Shown here: positions 1 to 6,920 of the stretch, one piece after another
Numbering within the stretch: the first letter of the stretch is position 1
How the letters are laid out: each line of letters begins with the position of its first letter
Assembly: GCA_945897695.1 (NCBI GenBank)
Contig: CAMDGW010000060.1
Location: 1-11,711 of the forward strand
Direction: 5' to 3'
Origin: Pseudobacteriovorax antillogorgiicola
Lineage (GTDB): Bacteria > Bdellovibrionota_B > Oligoflexia > Oligoflexales > RGVZ01
Length of the DNA stretch: 11,711 nt
Position numbers and translations under genes: made by a program
The notes under the pieces: model-generated
Databases searched by the model: none
Told to the model about the DNA's origin: nothing
What the model saw: the letters and a program-made list of their open reading frames with translations, nothing else

Positions 1-720
1 CTTGTTCGCTCAGACAAGGCAAGACGAGGCCTTTATCAGTTTGCCGTCTATGACCTCGCTGCCGGAGCAGCCAGCGGATGGCAAAAAAAAGAATTTGCAG
101 ACTCTCTTGATGAGCTACGATGGATGTACTTCCCACTCCTCAATGCCGATGGCACCCCTGAGATTGCGGCGACCGCTGATAATGCAAATAAACGATACTA
201 CAGAACTAATTTCTGGGAAGCCAAGCCTGACCTGACCGACCCTAGCACATTTTACCTTTCACACCGTGGCAGCCCAGACCCCAATGGCGGTGGATCCCTA
301 AACGCAAATAATGTCATTCGTGTGAAAATCACAGGCGACATCACCTCACCGTCTGTTTTCACCTCTGATGCCCTGTCGTTTGAGCGAATTTATGGATTTA
401 AAAATGAGCTTGAGCCTATTGGAAGATATTTCCTAGGAGACTTTGACATTCAAACCGTCCAGGGACAATCAGTCCTCATGGTGAACCACTTCAAAGATTT
501 TAGGCCAGGCCCGACTTATTTCTCAGTAGCCGCCAAAGTCATCGGAAACAACACTTGGATTGCTGAAACAAGCAGCACTTCTAGCCAGAAGGCCTTTTAT
601 CAGGTTGCACTTACACCCTCTGGCCGTGCAATGGCGGCAAACTTCTATGGAAACTCGTTAATTCTGTTGGACGTTACGCCGGGCGTTGGTATAACTGAGC
701 GAGCGATCAACATTCAATAA
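1..720 (+). CDS. 3' part of an unrecognised, probably exported beta-rich protein (5' end outside window)
   Basis: The frame is open from the first base and runs 239 codons to TAA at 718-720, so the gene begins to the left of the window. The first internal ATG is at 124, but the 41 residues before it (from LVRSDKARRGLYQFAVYDLA) look like normal protein, so I treat them as coding. I do not recognise the family. The visible part is rich in Ser, Thr, Asn and Gly, has no Cys and no membrane segment, and alternates short hydrophobic stretches with polar turns (for example YQVALTPSGRAMAANFYGNS near the C-terminus). That pattern suggests beta-strands, perhaps the last blades of a beta-propeller or another secreted or surface domain; this is inference. 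It lies 90 bp upstream of smc on the same strand. No catalytic motif is visible. Confidence 0.75.
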   Translation, partial: LVRSDKARRGLYQFAVYDLAAGAASGWQKKEFADSLDELRWMYFPLLNADGTPEIAATADNANKRYYRTNFWEAKPDLTDPSTFYLSHRGSPDPNGGGSLNANNVIRVKITGDITSPSVFTSDALSFERIYGFKNELEPIGRYFLGDFDIQTVQGQSVLMVNHFKDFRPGPTYFSVAAKVIGNNTWIAETSSTSSQKAFYQVALTPSGRAMAANFYGNSLILLDVTPGVGITERAINIQ

Positions 721-730
721 AACCCACGCT

Positions 731-755
731 GCTTATGCGTTTGAATGACATAAGC
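731..755 (+). other. Inverted repeat between the first gene and smc
   Basis: GCTTATG (731-737) pairs with CATAAGC (749-755) around an 11-nt loop, beginning 10 nt after the stop codon of the upstream gene. No T-tract follows, so it is not a classic intrinsic terminator. It could be a weak terminator, an mRNA 3'-end stabiliser or part of the smc leader. Confidence 0.35.
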
Positions 756-773
756 GTCGGGACCCTTTGGACA

Positions 774-791
774 ACTCTCATGGTTGAGAGT
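774..791 (+). promoter_or_regulatory. Hairpin in the smc leader, just upstream of the ribosome binding site
   Basis: ACTCTCA (774-780), loop TGGT (781-784) and TGAGAGT (785-791) form a perfect 7-bp stem. It ends 6 nt before the GGGAG ribosome binding site of smc at 798-802. No T-tract follows, so termination is unlikely. As RNA it could set access to the ribosome binding site; as DNA it could be a dyad operator. No clear -35/-10 pair for smc was found in 721-810. Confidence 0.35.
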
Positions 792-810
792 CAATTCGGG
801 AGAACTAGTT

Positions 811-3800
811 ATGCACTTAAAGCGACTAACCGTACAAGGCTTCAAATCGTTTGCCGACAAGGTTGTACTTACGTTTGACAAGGGCATCACCGGTATCGTC
901 GGACCAAACGGCTCAGGAAAAAGTAACGTAATCGATTCAGTCCGCTGGGTCATGGGTGAGCAGAACGCAAAAAACCTTCGCGGTGAAAAAGCTATCGACA
1001 TTATCTTTGCAGGGTCTGATAAGCGCAAAGCATTGACCATGGCCGAAGTCGCTTTGACTTTTGACAATACCGAAGACACTGGCGTCTGCCCCCCGGAGTA
1101 TCGTCACGAGCCGGAAATAACACTTGGTCGACGCCTTTATGCTGACGGAGAACGCGAATACTTCATTAACCGCAAACCATGCCGCCTCAAAGATATTGTC
1201 CAATTTTTTGCGGTGACCGGACTCGGTGGACGCAGTTATTCCATGATCCAACAAGGGCAGGTTGACAGGATTCTCAATGCAAAACCTGAAGACGTTCGCG
1301 AGATCCTCGAGGAAGCGGCCGGTACTTTGGTCTACAAACAGCGCAAAATTGAGGCCCAAAAAAGGCTTGAAGAAACTGGACTTAATCTTTCCCGCGTTGA
1401 GGACATCCTACGCGAAGTTGAAAAACAGCAGGGAAGCCTTGAAAATCAGGTTGAAAAAGCCAAGAACTGGAAAGAACTGACCGACGAGCTTCGCGACCTT
1501 GAGCTGAAACTGTTTAGCCACAACTATCACTTCTTCAAAGAAAAACTCACGGCTATCGAAGAACAGATGGTTGCTGAGCAAAATAAGGAAGTCGACAACA
1601 TCGCAAATCTTGCGACTTGGGAAGCTCGTTACGAAGAACTCCAGCAAATTCTTGCCGAAGCAGATCCCGAGCTTGCTGTCCTCGGAGAGCAGTTTACTGT
1701 GATCCGAGAAAGCATTGCCCGCGCAGAAGCATTGATCACCAATAGTCTTACTCGCGTTACCGATAACGAACAGCGCCTAGAGGCTATTGATCGTGAACTT
1801 TCTGAGGAAGGTCAGCACTTAAAAGCTCTTGAAGAGCAAGTTGAACGATGTGCAAAAGAATTATCCGCGGCGGAAGAGGAAGCTAAGGTACTCAAAGAGC
1901 TGATCGAAGACTTCCAAAGTGAAGTCGATGCGGTGGATGAATCATCCAACGTATTTCGGTCACGGGTTGCCGAATTTGAAGACGAGGTCAAGCACCTTGA
2001 CCGCCTCCTTGAAAACAACCGCCTTCGCCACGAATCCATTGGTCGGGAATTAGAAAAAATCCGTTCAAGCCGCGACGGTCATGGGCAGAGAATTGACCTT
2101 CTCGAAGCTGAAGCATTTCTGGCACTTGAAACTGTCGCAAAGTGGGAAGAAAAAGCCTCTGGCCAACAAGAAGGCCTCGATAAAGAAATACGCGAAAAAC
2201 ACGAGCGTGAAGGTATCCTTGCTCAAAGCTACACTAAGATGAAGGACGCGCAATCGGTTCGCGATCAAGGTAAAGAAAAATATCACGAAACCAAAGCTCG
2301 TCTTTCCTCACTAGAAGAACTCGTTGCGGGAGCAACTGACGTGGCTGCAAGCTGGGCCACCCTCACTGAAAAGGAAGGGGATCTATCTGAAGTTTCCCTT
2401 GGCCTCATCGCCCATCACGTTGCGTTTAGTGACTCTGCCCAAGAGCTTCCCAAGAAAGTACTGACTGCATTTGAAGGTTGGAGCGAAAGACTTGTCGTGA
2501 CAAATGCAGACCGGGTCTCTGATCTGGTGCGCATGTGTCAGCGTCACAATGTAGGTGGCATGCCAGTTCTCTTGCTCGATAACACGAAAAAACCTAGTGA
2601 TGACATCGTTACTTCCTGGGCCTCTAAATACGGCGCAGAGCCCATGGCTCAGTATCTTAACGTCACCAAGGCTGCGCCCGAAATAAAGGAGCTAACAAGA
2701 CGAGTTTATCTTCTGCAGGTGCTTCAACTCGACAGTGCCACGATTCAAAGCATCCCAGATGGATTGACCGTATTTACGCCGCAAGGACTCCTAATCCACA
2801 GCGCTGGCGACTTCTTCATTGCAGGCTCAGCAACGGGCGGCATCTTGTCTCGCAAGGCAGAACAAGAAACTTTAGCAAAAGAGCTTAAAAACCTTGAAAG
2901 AACGCTGGCACAAAGCCAAGCGGCTATCGATGAACTTGAGCTCCGCATCAACGAAAACCGACAAGTCGTCGGTGAAATTGACGCGAAGCTACAAGGTCAA
3001 AACAAAGAAGTCCTCGGCGTTATGGCAGAATTGCAGACAGCGCGCCAAACCGCAGAAAACAAGAAAGAACTTGCCAATCAAGCAAGAGCCCAAGTTGAAG
3101 ATATTAATGGCCAAGACCGCCAGCTCATGGAAGAACTCGACGGACTCTATGAATCTCGTCAATCTCTCGAAAAAGAACGTGATATCGCCCTAGAAGAGGC
3201 GAGACAGCTGCGTGAAGAGTTTGCCTCGGTAGATGAACGTCGTGATGAAATTATGCGCCAGAATCAGCAACGCCAACTTGACTTGGCGAGGGCTGAGACC
3301 AGGGCGCAGCAGCTTCGCGAGAACAGAAAACACTCTCAGGCTCAGCTAGAACTAGCTCAGAACAAACTAACTCGTCGCTATGACGAACAGTCTCGTCTCA
3401 CTCATGAGATCGAGGACGCTCGCTCGGCACATAAGAGGGCTGAGTCAGATATTGAAATTTTGATTCTCCAGCGAGACGAACTACAGGAAAAAATCAACGA
3501 AAAGCGCGACGCGAACGCCTCGGTTCATGAAGAGCTCAAAGTCGTTGACGCTCGCCTTCGCGAGTGCCGCGAAGCCCAAGCACGCCTGCAGAAGATCCTA
3601 AATGAGAAGAATATTGAGGCCGAGCGAATCAAATTAGGAATCGAGTCATTCACAGCCCAAGCACTCGAAAAATACCAAATAGAACTGTCAGGCATGCCTT
3701 TTGCTAGGGATGAAGACTTCAATCTCGACAAGGCTGGTCGTCAATGCTCGACCCTTAGAAATAAGATTGAAAATATCGGCCCTGTAAATCTCATGGCCAT

Positions 3801-4455
3801 GAAAGAATACGAGGATCTGACTGAGCGTAGAGCCTTTATTATATCGCAGCGCGAAGAGATCAATGCGTCCATTGAAGTCCTGAATACTGCTATCGCTGAA
3901 ATCGAACTCACGAGCAAAGACAAGTTTGGCGTGATATTTGAAGTTATTAACAAAAACTTCGGAGAACTTTTTGCCATCCTCTTCCCTGGTGGTGAAGCGG
4001 CCCTTGAGCTAACTAACAAAGAAGATCCTCTGGCTGGGGGCGTCGAACTAATGGTCCGCCTACCTGGAAAGACCAGAAAGAGCATGTCACTTTGCTCAGG
4101 TGGAGAAAAAGCACTGACTGCGATCTCGCTTATTTTCGCCCTGCTCAAAACTAAACCAACACCTTTTTGCTTCCTCGATGAGGTTGATGCCCCTCTTGAT
4201 GAAGCAAACGTCGGCAGATATAACCGCGTTCTTGAAGCACTATCTGAGCAATTCCAATTCGTGGTCATCACTCACAACCGTCGCACGATGGAAGTCCTAG
4301 ACTCTCTTTATGGTGTGACAATGCAAGAGGGCGGCGTTTCAACTGTCGTTGGCGTTGACATGAAAAAAGATCTCCCAAGTCACCTAAAAAAGGCCTTCAA
4401 AGAGATCAAGCCTCCAACTCAGGTAAGATCTGTCGAGGCAGCTCAGGCCAACTGA
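811..4455 (+). CDS. smc: Chromosome segregation / condensin ATPase SMC
   Basis: A full-length SMC of 1214 residues, the usual size for bacterial SMC. It is the ATPase core of the Smc-ScpAB condensin that compacts and separates sister chromosomes. The N-terminal head has Walker A GPNGSGKS (31-38) and the Q-loop stretch SMIQQGQVD (144-152). A long coiled coil follows (about 165-515). The hinge (about 525-680) keeps the closing glycine-rich SATGGILSRK but has a diverged first half. After the second coiled-coil arm the C-terminal head has IGPVNLMAMKEYEDL, the ABC signature LCSGGEK (1094-1100) and Walker B FCFLDEVDAPLDE with D1123 and E1124. I chose ATG 811 over the in-frame TTG at 784 because GGGAG lies 8 nt before it and MHLKRLTVQGFKSF is the normal SMC beginning. 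scpA and scpB are not in the window. A strong terminator follows. Nothing marks it as a defence-type SMC paralogue. Confidence 0.97.
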   Translation: MHLKRLTVQGFKSFADKVVLTFDKGITGIVGPNGSGKSNVIDSVRWVMGEQNAKNLRGEKAIDIIFAGSDKRKALTMAEVALTFDNTEDTGVCPPEYRHEPEITLGRRLYADGEREYFINRKPCRLKDIVQFFAVTGLGGRSYSMIQQGQVDRILNAKPEDVREILEEAAGTLVYKQRKIEAQKRLEETGLNLSRVEDILREVEKQQGSLENQVEKAKNWKELTDELRDLELKLFSHNYHFFKEKLTAIEEQMVAEQNKEVDNIANLATWEARYEELQQILAEADPELAVLGEQFTVIRESIARAEALITNSLTRVTDNEQRLEAIDRELSEEGQHLKALEEQVERCAKELSAAEEEAKVLKELIEDFQSEVDAVDESSNVFRSRVAEFEDEVKHLDRLLENNRLRHESIGRELEKIRSSRDGHGQRIDLLEAEAFLALETVAKWEEKASGQQEGLDKEIREKHEREGILAQSYTKMKDAQSVRDQGKEKYHETKARLSSLEELVAGATDVAASWATLTEKEGDLSEVSLGLIAHHVAFSDSAQELPKKVLTAFEGWSERLVVTNADRVSDLVRMCQRHNVGGMPVLLLDNTKKPSDDIVTSWASKYGAEPMAQYLNVTKAAPEIKELTRRVYLLQVLQLDSATIQSIPDGLTVFTPQGLLIHSAGDFFIAGSATGGILSRKAEQETLAKELKNLERTLAQSQAAIDELELRINENRQVVGEIDAKLQGQNKEVLGVMAELQTARQTAENKKELANQARAQVEDINGQDRQLMEELDGLYESRQSLEKERDIALEEARQLREEFASVDERRDEIMRQNQQRQLDLARAETRAQQLRENRKHSQAQLELAQNKLTRRYDEQSRLTHEIEDARSAHKRAESDIEILILQRDELQEKINEKRDANASVHEELKVVDARLRECREAQARLQKILNEKNIEAERIKLGIESFTAQALEKYQIELSGMPFARDEDFNLDKAGRQCSTLRNKIENIGPVNLMAMKEYEDLTERRAFIISQREEINASIEVLNTAIAEIELTSKDKFGVIFEVINKNFGELFAILFPGGEAALELTNKEDPLAGGVELMVRLPGKTRKSMSLCSGGEKALTAISLIFALLKTKPTPFCFLDEVDAPLDEANVGRYNRVLEALSEQFQFVVITHNRRTMEVLDSLYGVTMQEGGVSTVVGVDMKKDLPSHLKKAFKEIKPPTQVRSVEAAQAN

Positions 4456-4475
4456 AACTATTTTTCTTCAAAGAT

Positions 4476-4504
4476 AAAAGGGCGCCCTTAGGGGCGCCCT
4501 TTTT
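4476..4504. terminator. Bidirectional intrinsic terminator between smc and the convergent coiled-coil gene
   Basis: AAAAGGGCGCCC (4476-4487), loop TTAG (4488-4491) and GGGCGCCCTTTT (4492-4503) make a 12-bp GC-rich stem with A/T flanks. A T-tract follows on the + strand (4500-4504), and the A-tract at 4476-4479 becomes a T-tract on the - strand. It therefore suits smc, ending at 4455, and the - strand gene ending at 4514. Confidence 0.92.
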
Positions 4505-4513
4505 GTAAAAATT

Positions 4514-5965
4514 TCAGGCTGATCTTTCCCCGAAGTGGTCGTTTGCCACCCTAAGTTGTTCGCGAAGAAACTTAATCTCAGTTTCATACTGTATTGCTGC
4601 GGAATCCAACGCTTTAACTTTTTCCAGAGCATAAGTTGTTTCTAATAAAGCGAATTTCTCTCTAGTCTCTTTTTCCTGCTGAACAAAAGAAACCCTGGCC
4701 GAAGATAACTCTGCTTTAAGCTCCTCAATTTCCTTCTGAAGTTTTGCGTTACTCCATTCGATCACAGCAAATTCCGTTTGGATTCTTGACTTTTCTTGGA
4801 TGAGCTCCGACTGCATCTTTTCTAAATCTGGCGGAAGCGAAGCCATCTGCAATGATTGAACCCCAGACGACAAAGGATCTGTCCCAGAAGGCTGCTCCAG
4901 GTCTTGGCTCAAAGATTCAACGGGTACGGTACGGGCTTGGCTGACCAACTCAGAAATTTTTGCCGAAAACTGGTCATACTGCTCATTTTTTTGCACTTCT
5001 AAAGTCTGTAGCCTTGAATGTAATGCTGACTCAGTTCGTTCAGCTGCGTCCAAAAGTGTCTGCAGAGAAGAAATCTTCACCTCTGCCTCCTGCCTAAGAC
5101 GCACGGTCTCACTTAGATCCGTCTCCACACGTTTAAGCTTAGACTCTGAGTCTGCCAGGGATGTCTTAAGATATTTCACACCTGACTCAAGCTGAGAAGT
5201 GGCGCGAGAGTAGTCCTCAAGACTAGACTCCATTTTCTTGGATGTCTTTCCTAAATCAATTAAGCGTTGCTGCAAATCAATAGTTCGACGCTGCTCTTCC
5301 TCAAACCTAAATTTCAAATTTTCTAGTTCTTCGTGTGATCGTTCACCCTCAAGTCTCAGCGCCTGACAAGAATGGTCGGAGCGTTCCAATAACCACCAGA
5401 TTGTACAAAGACTCACTAACATTCCGAGAAGCCCAATGATTATCTGAAGATTAAGCCCACCAACTTGAACGTAAGATTTAACCTGATAGGTTTTTGATTC
5501 GAAAGCTTCCGCTTTTTGCTTGAAATCAATAAACGATTCAACCGCAGATTTTCGATCTGATTTTTCTAGTGAGTCTCTTATGGTACCAGCTAGTTTAAAG
5601 ACTTCGATAGCATCCTTTGAGTTTGCAGATGACGCTTTGGAATCTCGTTCCGTTAGCACCTGCTCGAGGGAGTCGGACGCCTGTTGAAAATCGCCATTCA
5701 TTCCAATCTCATCAGCCAACATAAGTCGCGAGACCGCCAACATGAGTCGTGAATTTGAATCATCTTTTTCATGACCACTAGAGGCTCGAACAAAACCCCA
5801 AGCGCACAGGCAGATCGATAACAGAAAGGTCGCAGCCACCCAAGACTTCGGCAATTGCGGGCCGGTCATTTTTGGGATATCGGCTGCAGGACTCGCCGTC
5901 TGTGTCTCGGCCATTACTCGTTCCATACGGTCTGTCTCTAAATTGATGCTAGTATTTATGTTCAT
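4514..5965 (-). CDS. Unrecognised two-TM membrane protein with a long cytoplasmic coiled coil
   Basis: 483 residues; I do not recognise the family. Two hydrophobic segments stand out: about 42-60 (WVAATFLLSICLCAWGFV) and about 171-193 (LNLQIIIGLLGMLVSLCTIWWL). Between them lie about 110 polar, helix-prone residues, probably periplasmic, including the repeat RLMLAVSRLMLADE (75-88). From 194 to the end the protein is charged and heptad-like (about 200-345 and 380-475), broken by a Ser/Pro/Gly linker (about 346-380). This resembles the layout of a chemoreceptor or sensor kinase, but no HAMP, methyl-accepting, kinase, GGDEF or peptidoglycan-binding motif is visible. A structural, polar-tether or SMC/MukB-like scaffold role is possible but unproven. 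The start is uncertain: ATG 5965 has no good ribosome binding site, and Met14 (5926) and Met18 (5914) are alternatives that keep both TM segments. It converges on smc and shares its terminator. Confidence 0.85.
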   Translation of the reverse strand: MNINTSINLETDRMERVMAETQTASPAADIPKMTGPQLPKSWVAATFLLSICLCAWGFVRASSGHEKDDSNSRLMLAVSRLMLADEIGMNGDFQQASDSLEQVLTERDSKASSANSKDAIEVFKLAGTIRDSLEKSDRKSAVESFIDFKQKAEAFESKTYQVKSYVQVGGLNLQIIIGLLGMLVSLCTIWWLLERSDHSCQALRLEGERSHEELENLKFRFEEEQRRTIDLQQRLIDLGKTSKKMESSLEDYSRATSQLESGVKYLKTSLADSESKLKRVETDLSETVRLRQEAEVKISSLQTLLDAAERTESALHSRLQTLEVQKNEQYDQFSAKISELVSQARTVPVESLSQDLEQPSGTDPLSSGVQSLQMASLPPDLEKMQSELIQEKSRIQTEFAVIEWSNAKLQKEIEELKAELSSARVSFVQQEKETREKFALLETTYALEKVKALDSAAIQYETEIKFLREQLRVANDHFGERSA

Positions 5966-6143
5966 ACTATTATTTTAGCCGCAAAAACCTTGGTTCTAGA
6001 TGACGCGTTTTTTGCCTAATAAACCTAGTTACGAGGCTAAAAATCGCCAGGCCAGGAAATTTTGACCTAGACCGTCTAGACTGCGGTAGATCTTGTGGAT
6101 GGGTGTATAATTAAAGAAATTATATTTTGCGGGGAAAAGCCAC
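5966..6143. promoter_or_regulatory. Divergent intergenic control region
   Basis: This 178-bp region separates the - strand coiled-coil gene from the + strand lipoprotein gene. Besides the lipoprotein promoter listed separately, it has three copies of the CTAGA core (within TCTAGA at 5995-6000, and in CTAGAC at 6067-6072 and 6076-6081). On the - strand TAAAAT (5977-5972) could be a -10 box for the coiled-coil gene. It would start transcription at about the first ATG, which would favour the downstream Met14 or Met18 start. I see no RNA gene here. Confidence 0.4.
6067..6111 (+). promoter_or_regulatory. Lipoprotein-gene promoter: perfect -10 box, no -35, tandem CTAGAC half-sites
   Basis: TATAAT at 6106-6111 matches the sigma70 -10 consensus exactly and would start transcription near 6118, giving a leader of about 26 nt. 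The expected -35 position (about 6083-6088, GCGGTA) does not match TTGACA. Just upstream, CTAGAC occurs at 6067-6072 and 6076-6081, a 9-bp repeat unit centred near -44. The second copy lies inside the palindrome GTCTAGAC (6074-6081). A missing -35 with repeats at this position is typical of activator-dependent promoters; that reading is inference. Confidence 0.5.
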
Positions 6144-6920
6144 ATGAAGCGCCTGAAATCTAAATATTATTTGGTACTTTTCGCTGCGAGCTTCCTTGTA
6201 AATTGCGGCAGTAAGGACGACAAGGGAGACAATACTGCCGGGACACAAGACCCAATGCAGCTCTCCCCAGCCGAGCAATTGACTGCCGATTGGAATGGCA
6301 TCTACCGAAGCATCTCCAATAATGTCCCGAGCAGTGAACCTTTAGAAGCCACAGCAAGGTTTAATGCTGATCGTCAGTTCGAAATTACTCTTCAGCAAGA
6401 CCAAACGGCAAGGGTCGTTGGCACCTGGAGTGAATTCCAAGGCAAAAATCTAATCCTCAAAATCACAGGATCAACAGTCTCACCAATCGGTGCCACCGGG
6501 AAAATCGTGGAAGCCAACTTCGATCTCTTGGGAGAAAATTTAAGAATTTACTCGCCTACGTTTGATCTTCGTCTGACAAAAGAATCATCGTCAAAGCCCT
6601 CGGATTCAGCCGGCACAGCCAATCATTTTTTTCAGGCAAACTGGAGCTGCAATGACGGGGCAGGGCGGACAACCAGGGTCTTTATTGACGAGAAATGGCA
6701 CTTCAAATTAAGCACGATTCGCACTGGTGAACGGGCTTTTGTTGCCGAAGGAGATCTAAGCAGTGTCTCCGAGGACCTGGCGCAACTCAAGATACAATCA
6801 TCTTCAGATCCACTGGCTCAAGGTTCTTTATTTGAATTTAGACGTAACACTAATAACACAACGCTTATTTTGACGCGTCCAGAAAGCCCGTCTTTAAATC
6901 TTGGAACGTGCCGTAAGTGA
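6144..6920 (+). CDS. Lipoprotein of unknown function with two related beta-rich domains
   Basis: 258 residues with a lipoprotein signal: basic MKRLKSK, hydrophobic core YLVLFAASF, and lipobox LVNC with Cys21 as the lipidated residue. Asn at -1 is less common than Gly or Ala. Position +2 is Gly, so by the E. coli Lol rule it would go to the outer membrane. A polar linker follows, then two segments that look like copies of one fold: about 46-147, starting QLTADWNGIY, and about 162-258, starting FFQANWSCND. Each goes on with a beta-strand pattern ending in a hydrophobic strand (LRIYSPTFDLRL; NNTTLILTRP). Cys169 and Cys256 in the second copy could form a disulfide. GGGGA (6131-6135) lies 8 nt before the ATG. 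The stop codon directly abuts the stop of the convergent Omp85 gene. I do not recognise the family; a lipocalin-like or small-ligand-binding beta fold is a guess. Confidence 0.9.
   Translation: MKRLKSKYYLVLFAASFLVNCGSKDDKGDNTAGTQDPMQLSPAEQLTADWNGIYRSISNNVPSSEPLEATARFNADRQFEITLQQDQTARVVGTWSEFQGKNLILKITGSTVSPIGATGKIVEANFDLLGENLRIYSPTFDLRLTKESSSKPSDSAGTANHFFQANWSCNDGAGRTTRVFIDEKWHFKLSTIRTGERAFVAEGDLSSVSEDLAQLKIQSSSDPLAQGSLFEFRRNTNNTTLILTRPESPSLNLGTCRK

Noticed and set aside
83..90. Run of eight A residues as a possible frameshift or slippage site
   Set aside because: The frame before and after the run is the same open frame, giving Gln-Lys-Lys-Glu. No frame change is needed to explain the protein.
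2..235. A + strand frame of 77 codons at the left edge
   Set aside because: It overlaps in another frame the open frame that runs from position 1 to 720, which gives normal-looking protein throughout; nothing supports a second gene.
784..810. Upstream TTG start for smc adding nine residues
   Set aside because: It would begin inside the leader hairpin with no ribosome binding site, whereas ATG 811 has GGGAG at good spacing and the standard SMC N-terminus.
3741..4271. A 176-codon - strand frame inside smc, and other long antisense frames in smc, Omp85, hldD and lysA
   Set aside because: They lie antisense to proteins with unmistakable family motifs, are Ser/Arg-rich low-complexity translations and have no supporting context. 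They are shadows of the real genes.
811..4455. Defence-type or repair-type SMC relative (JetC, SbcC, RecN, MukB)
   Set aside because: Length, hinge with closing glycine motif, head signatures and lack of partner genes (nuclease, JetABD, MukEF) fit the housekeeping chromosome SMC.
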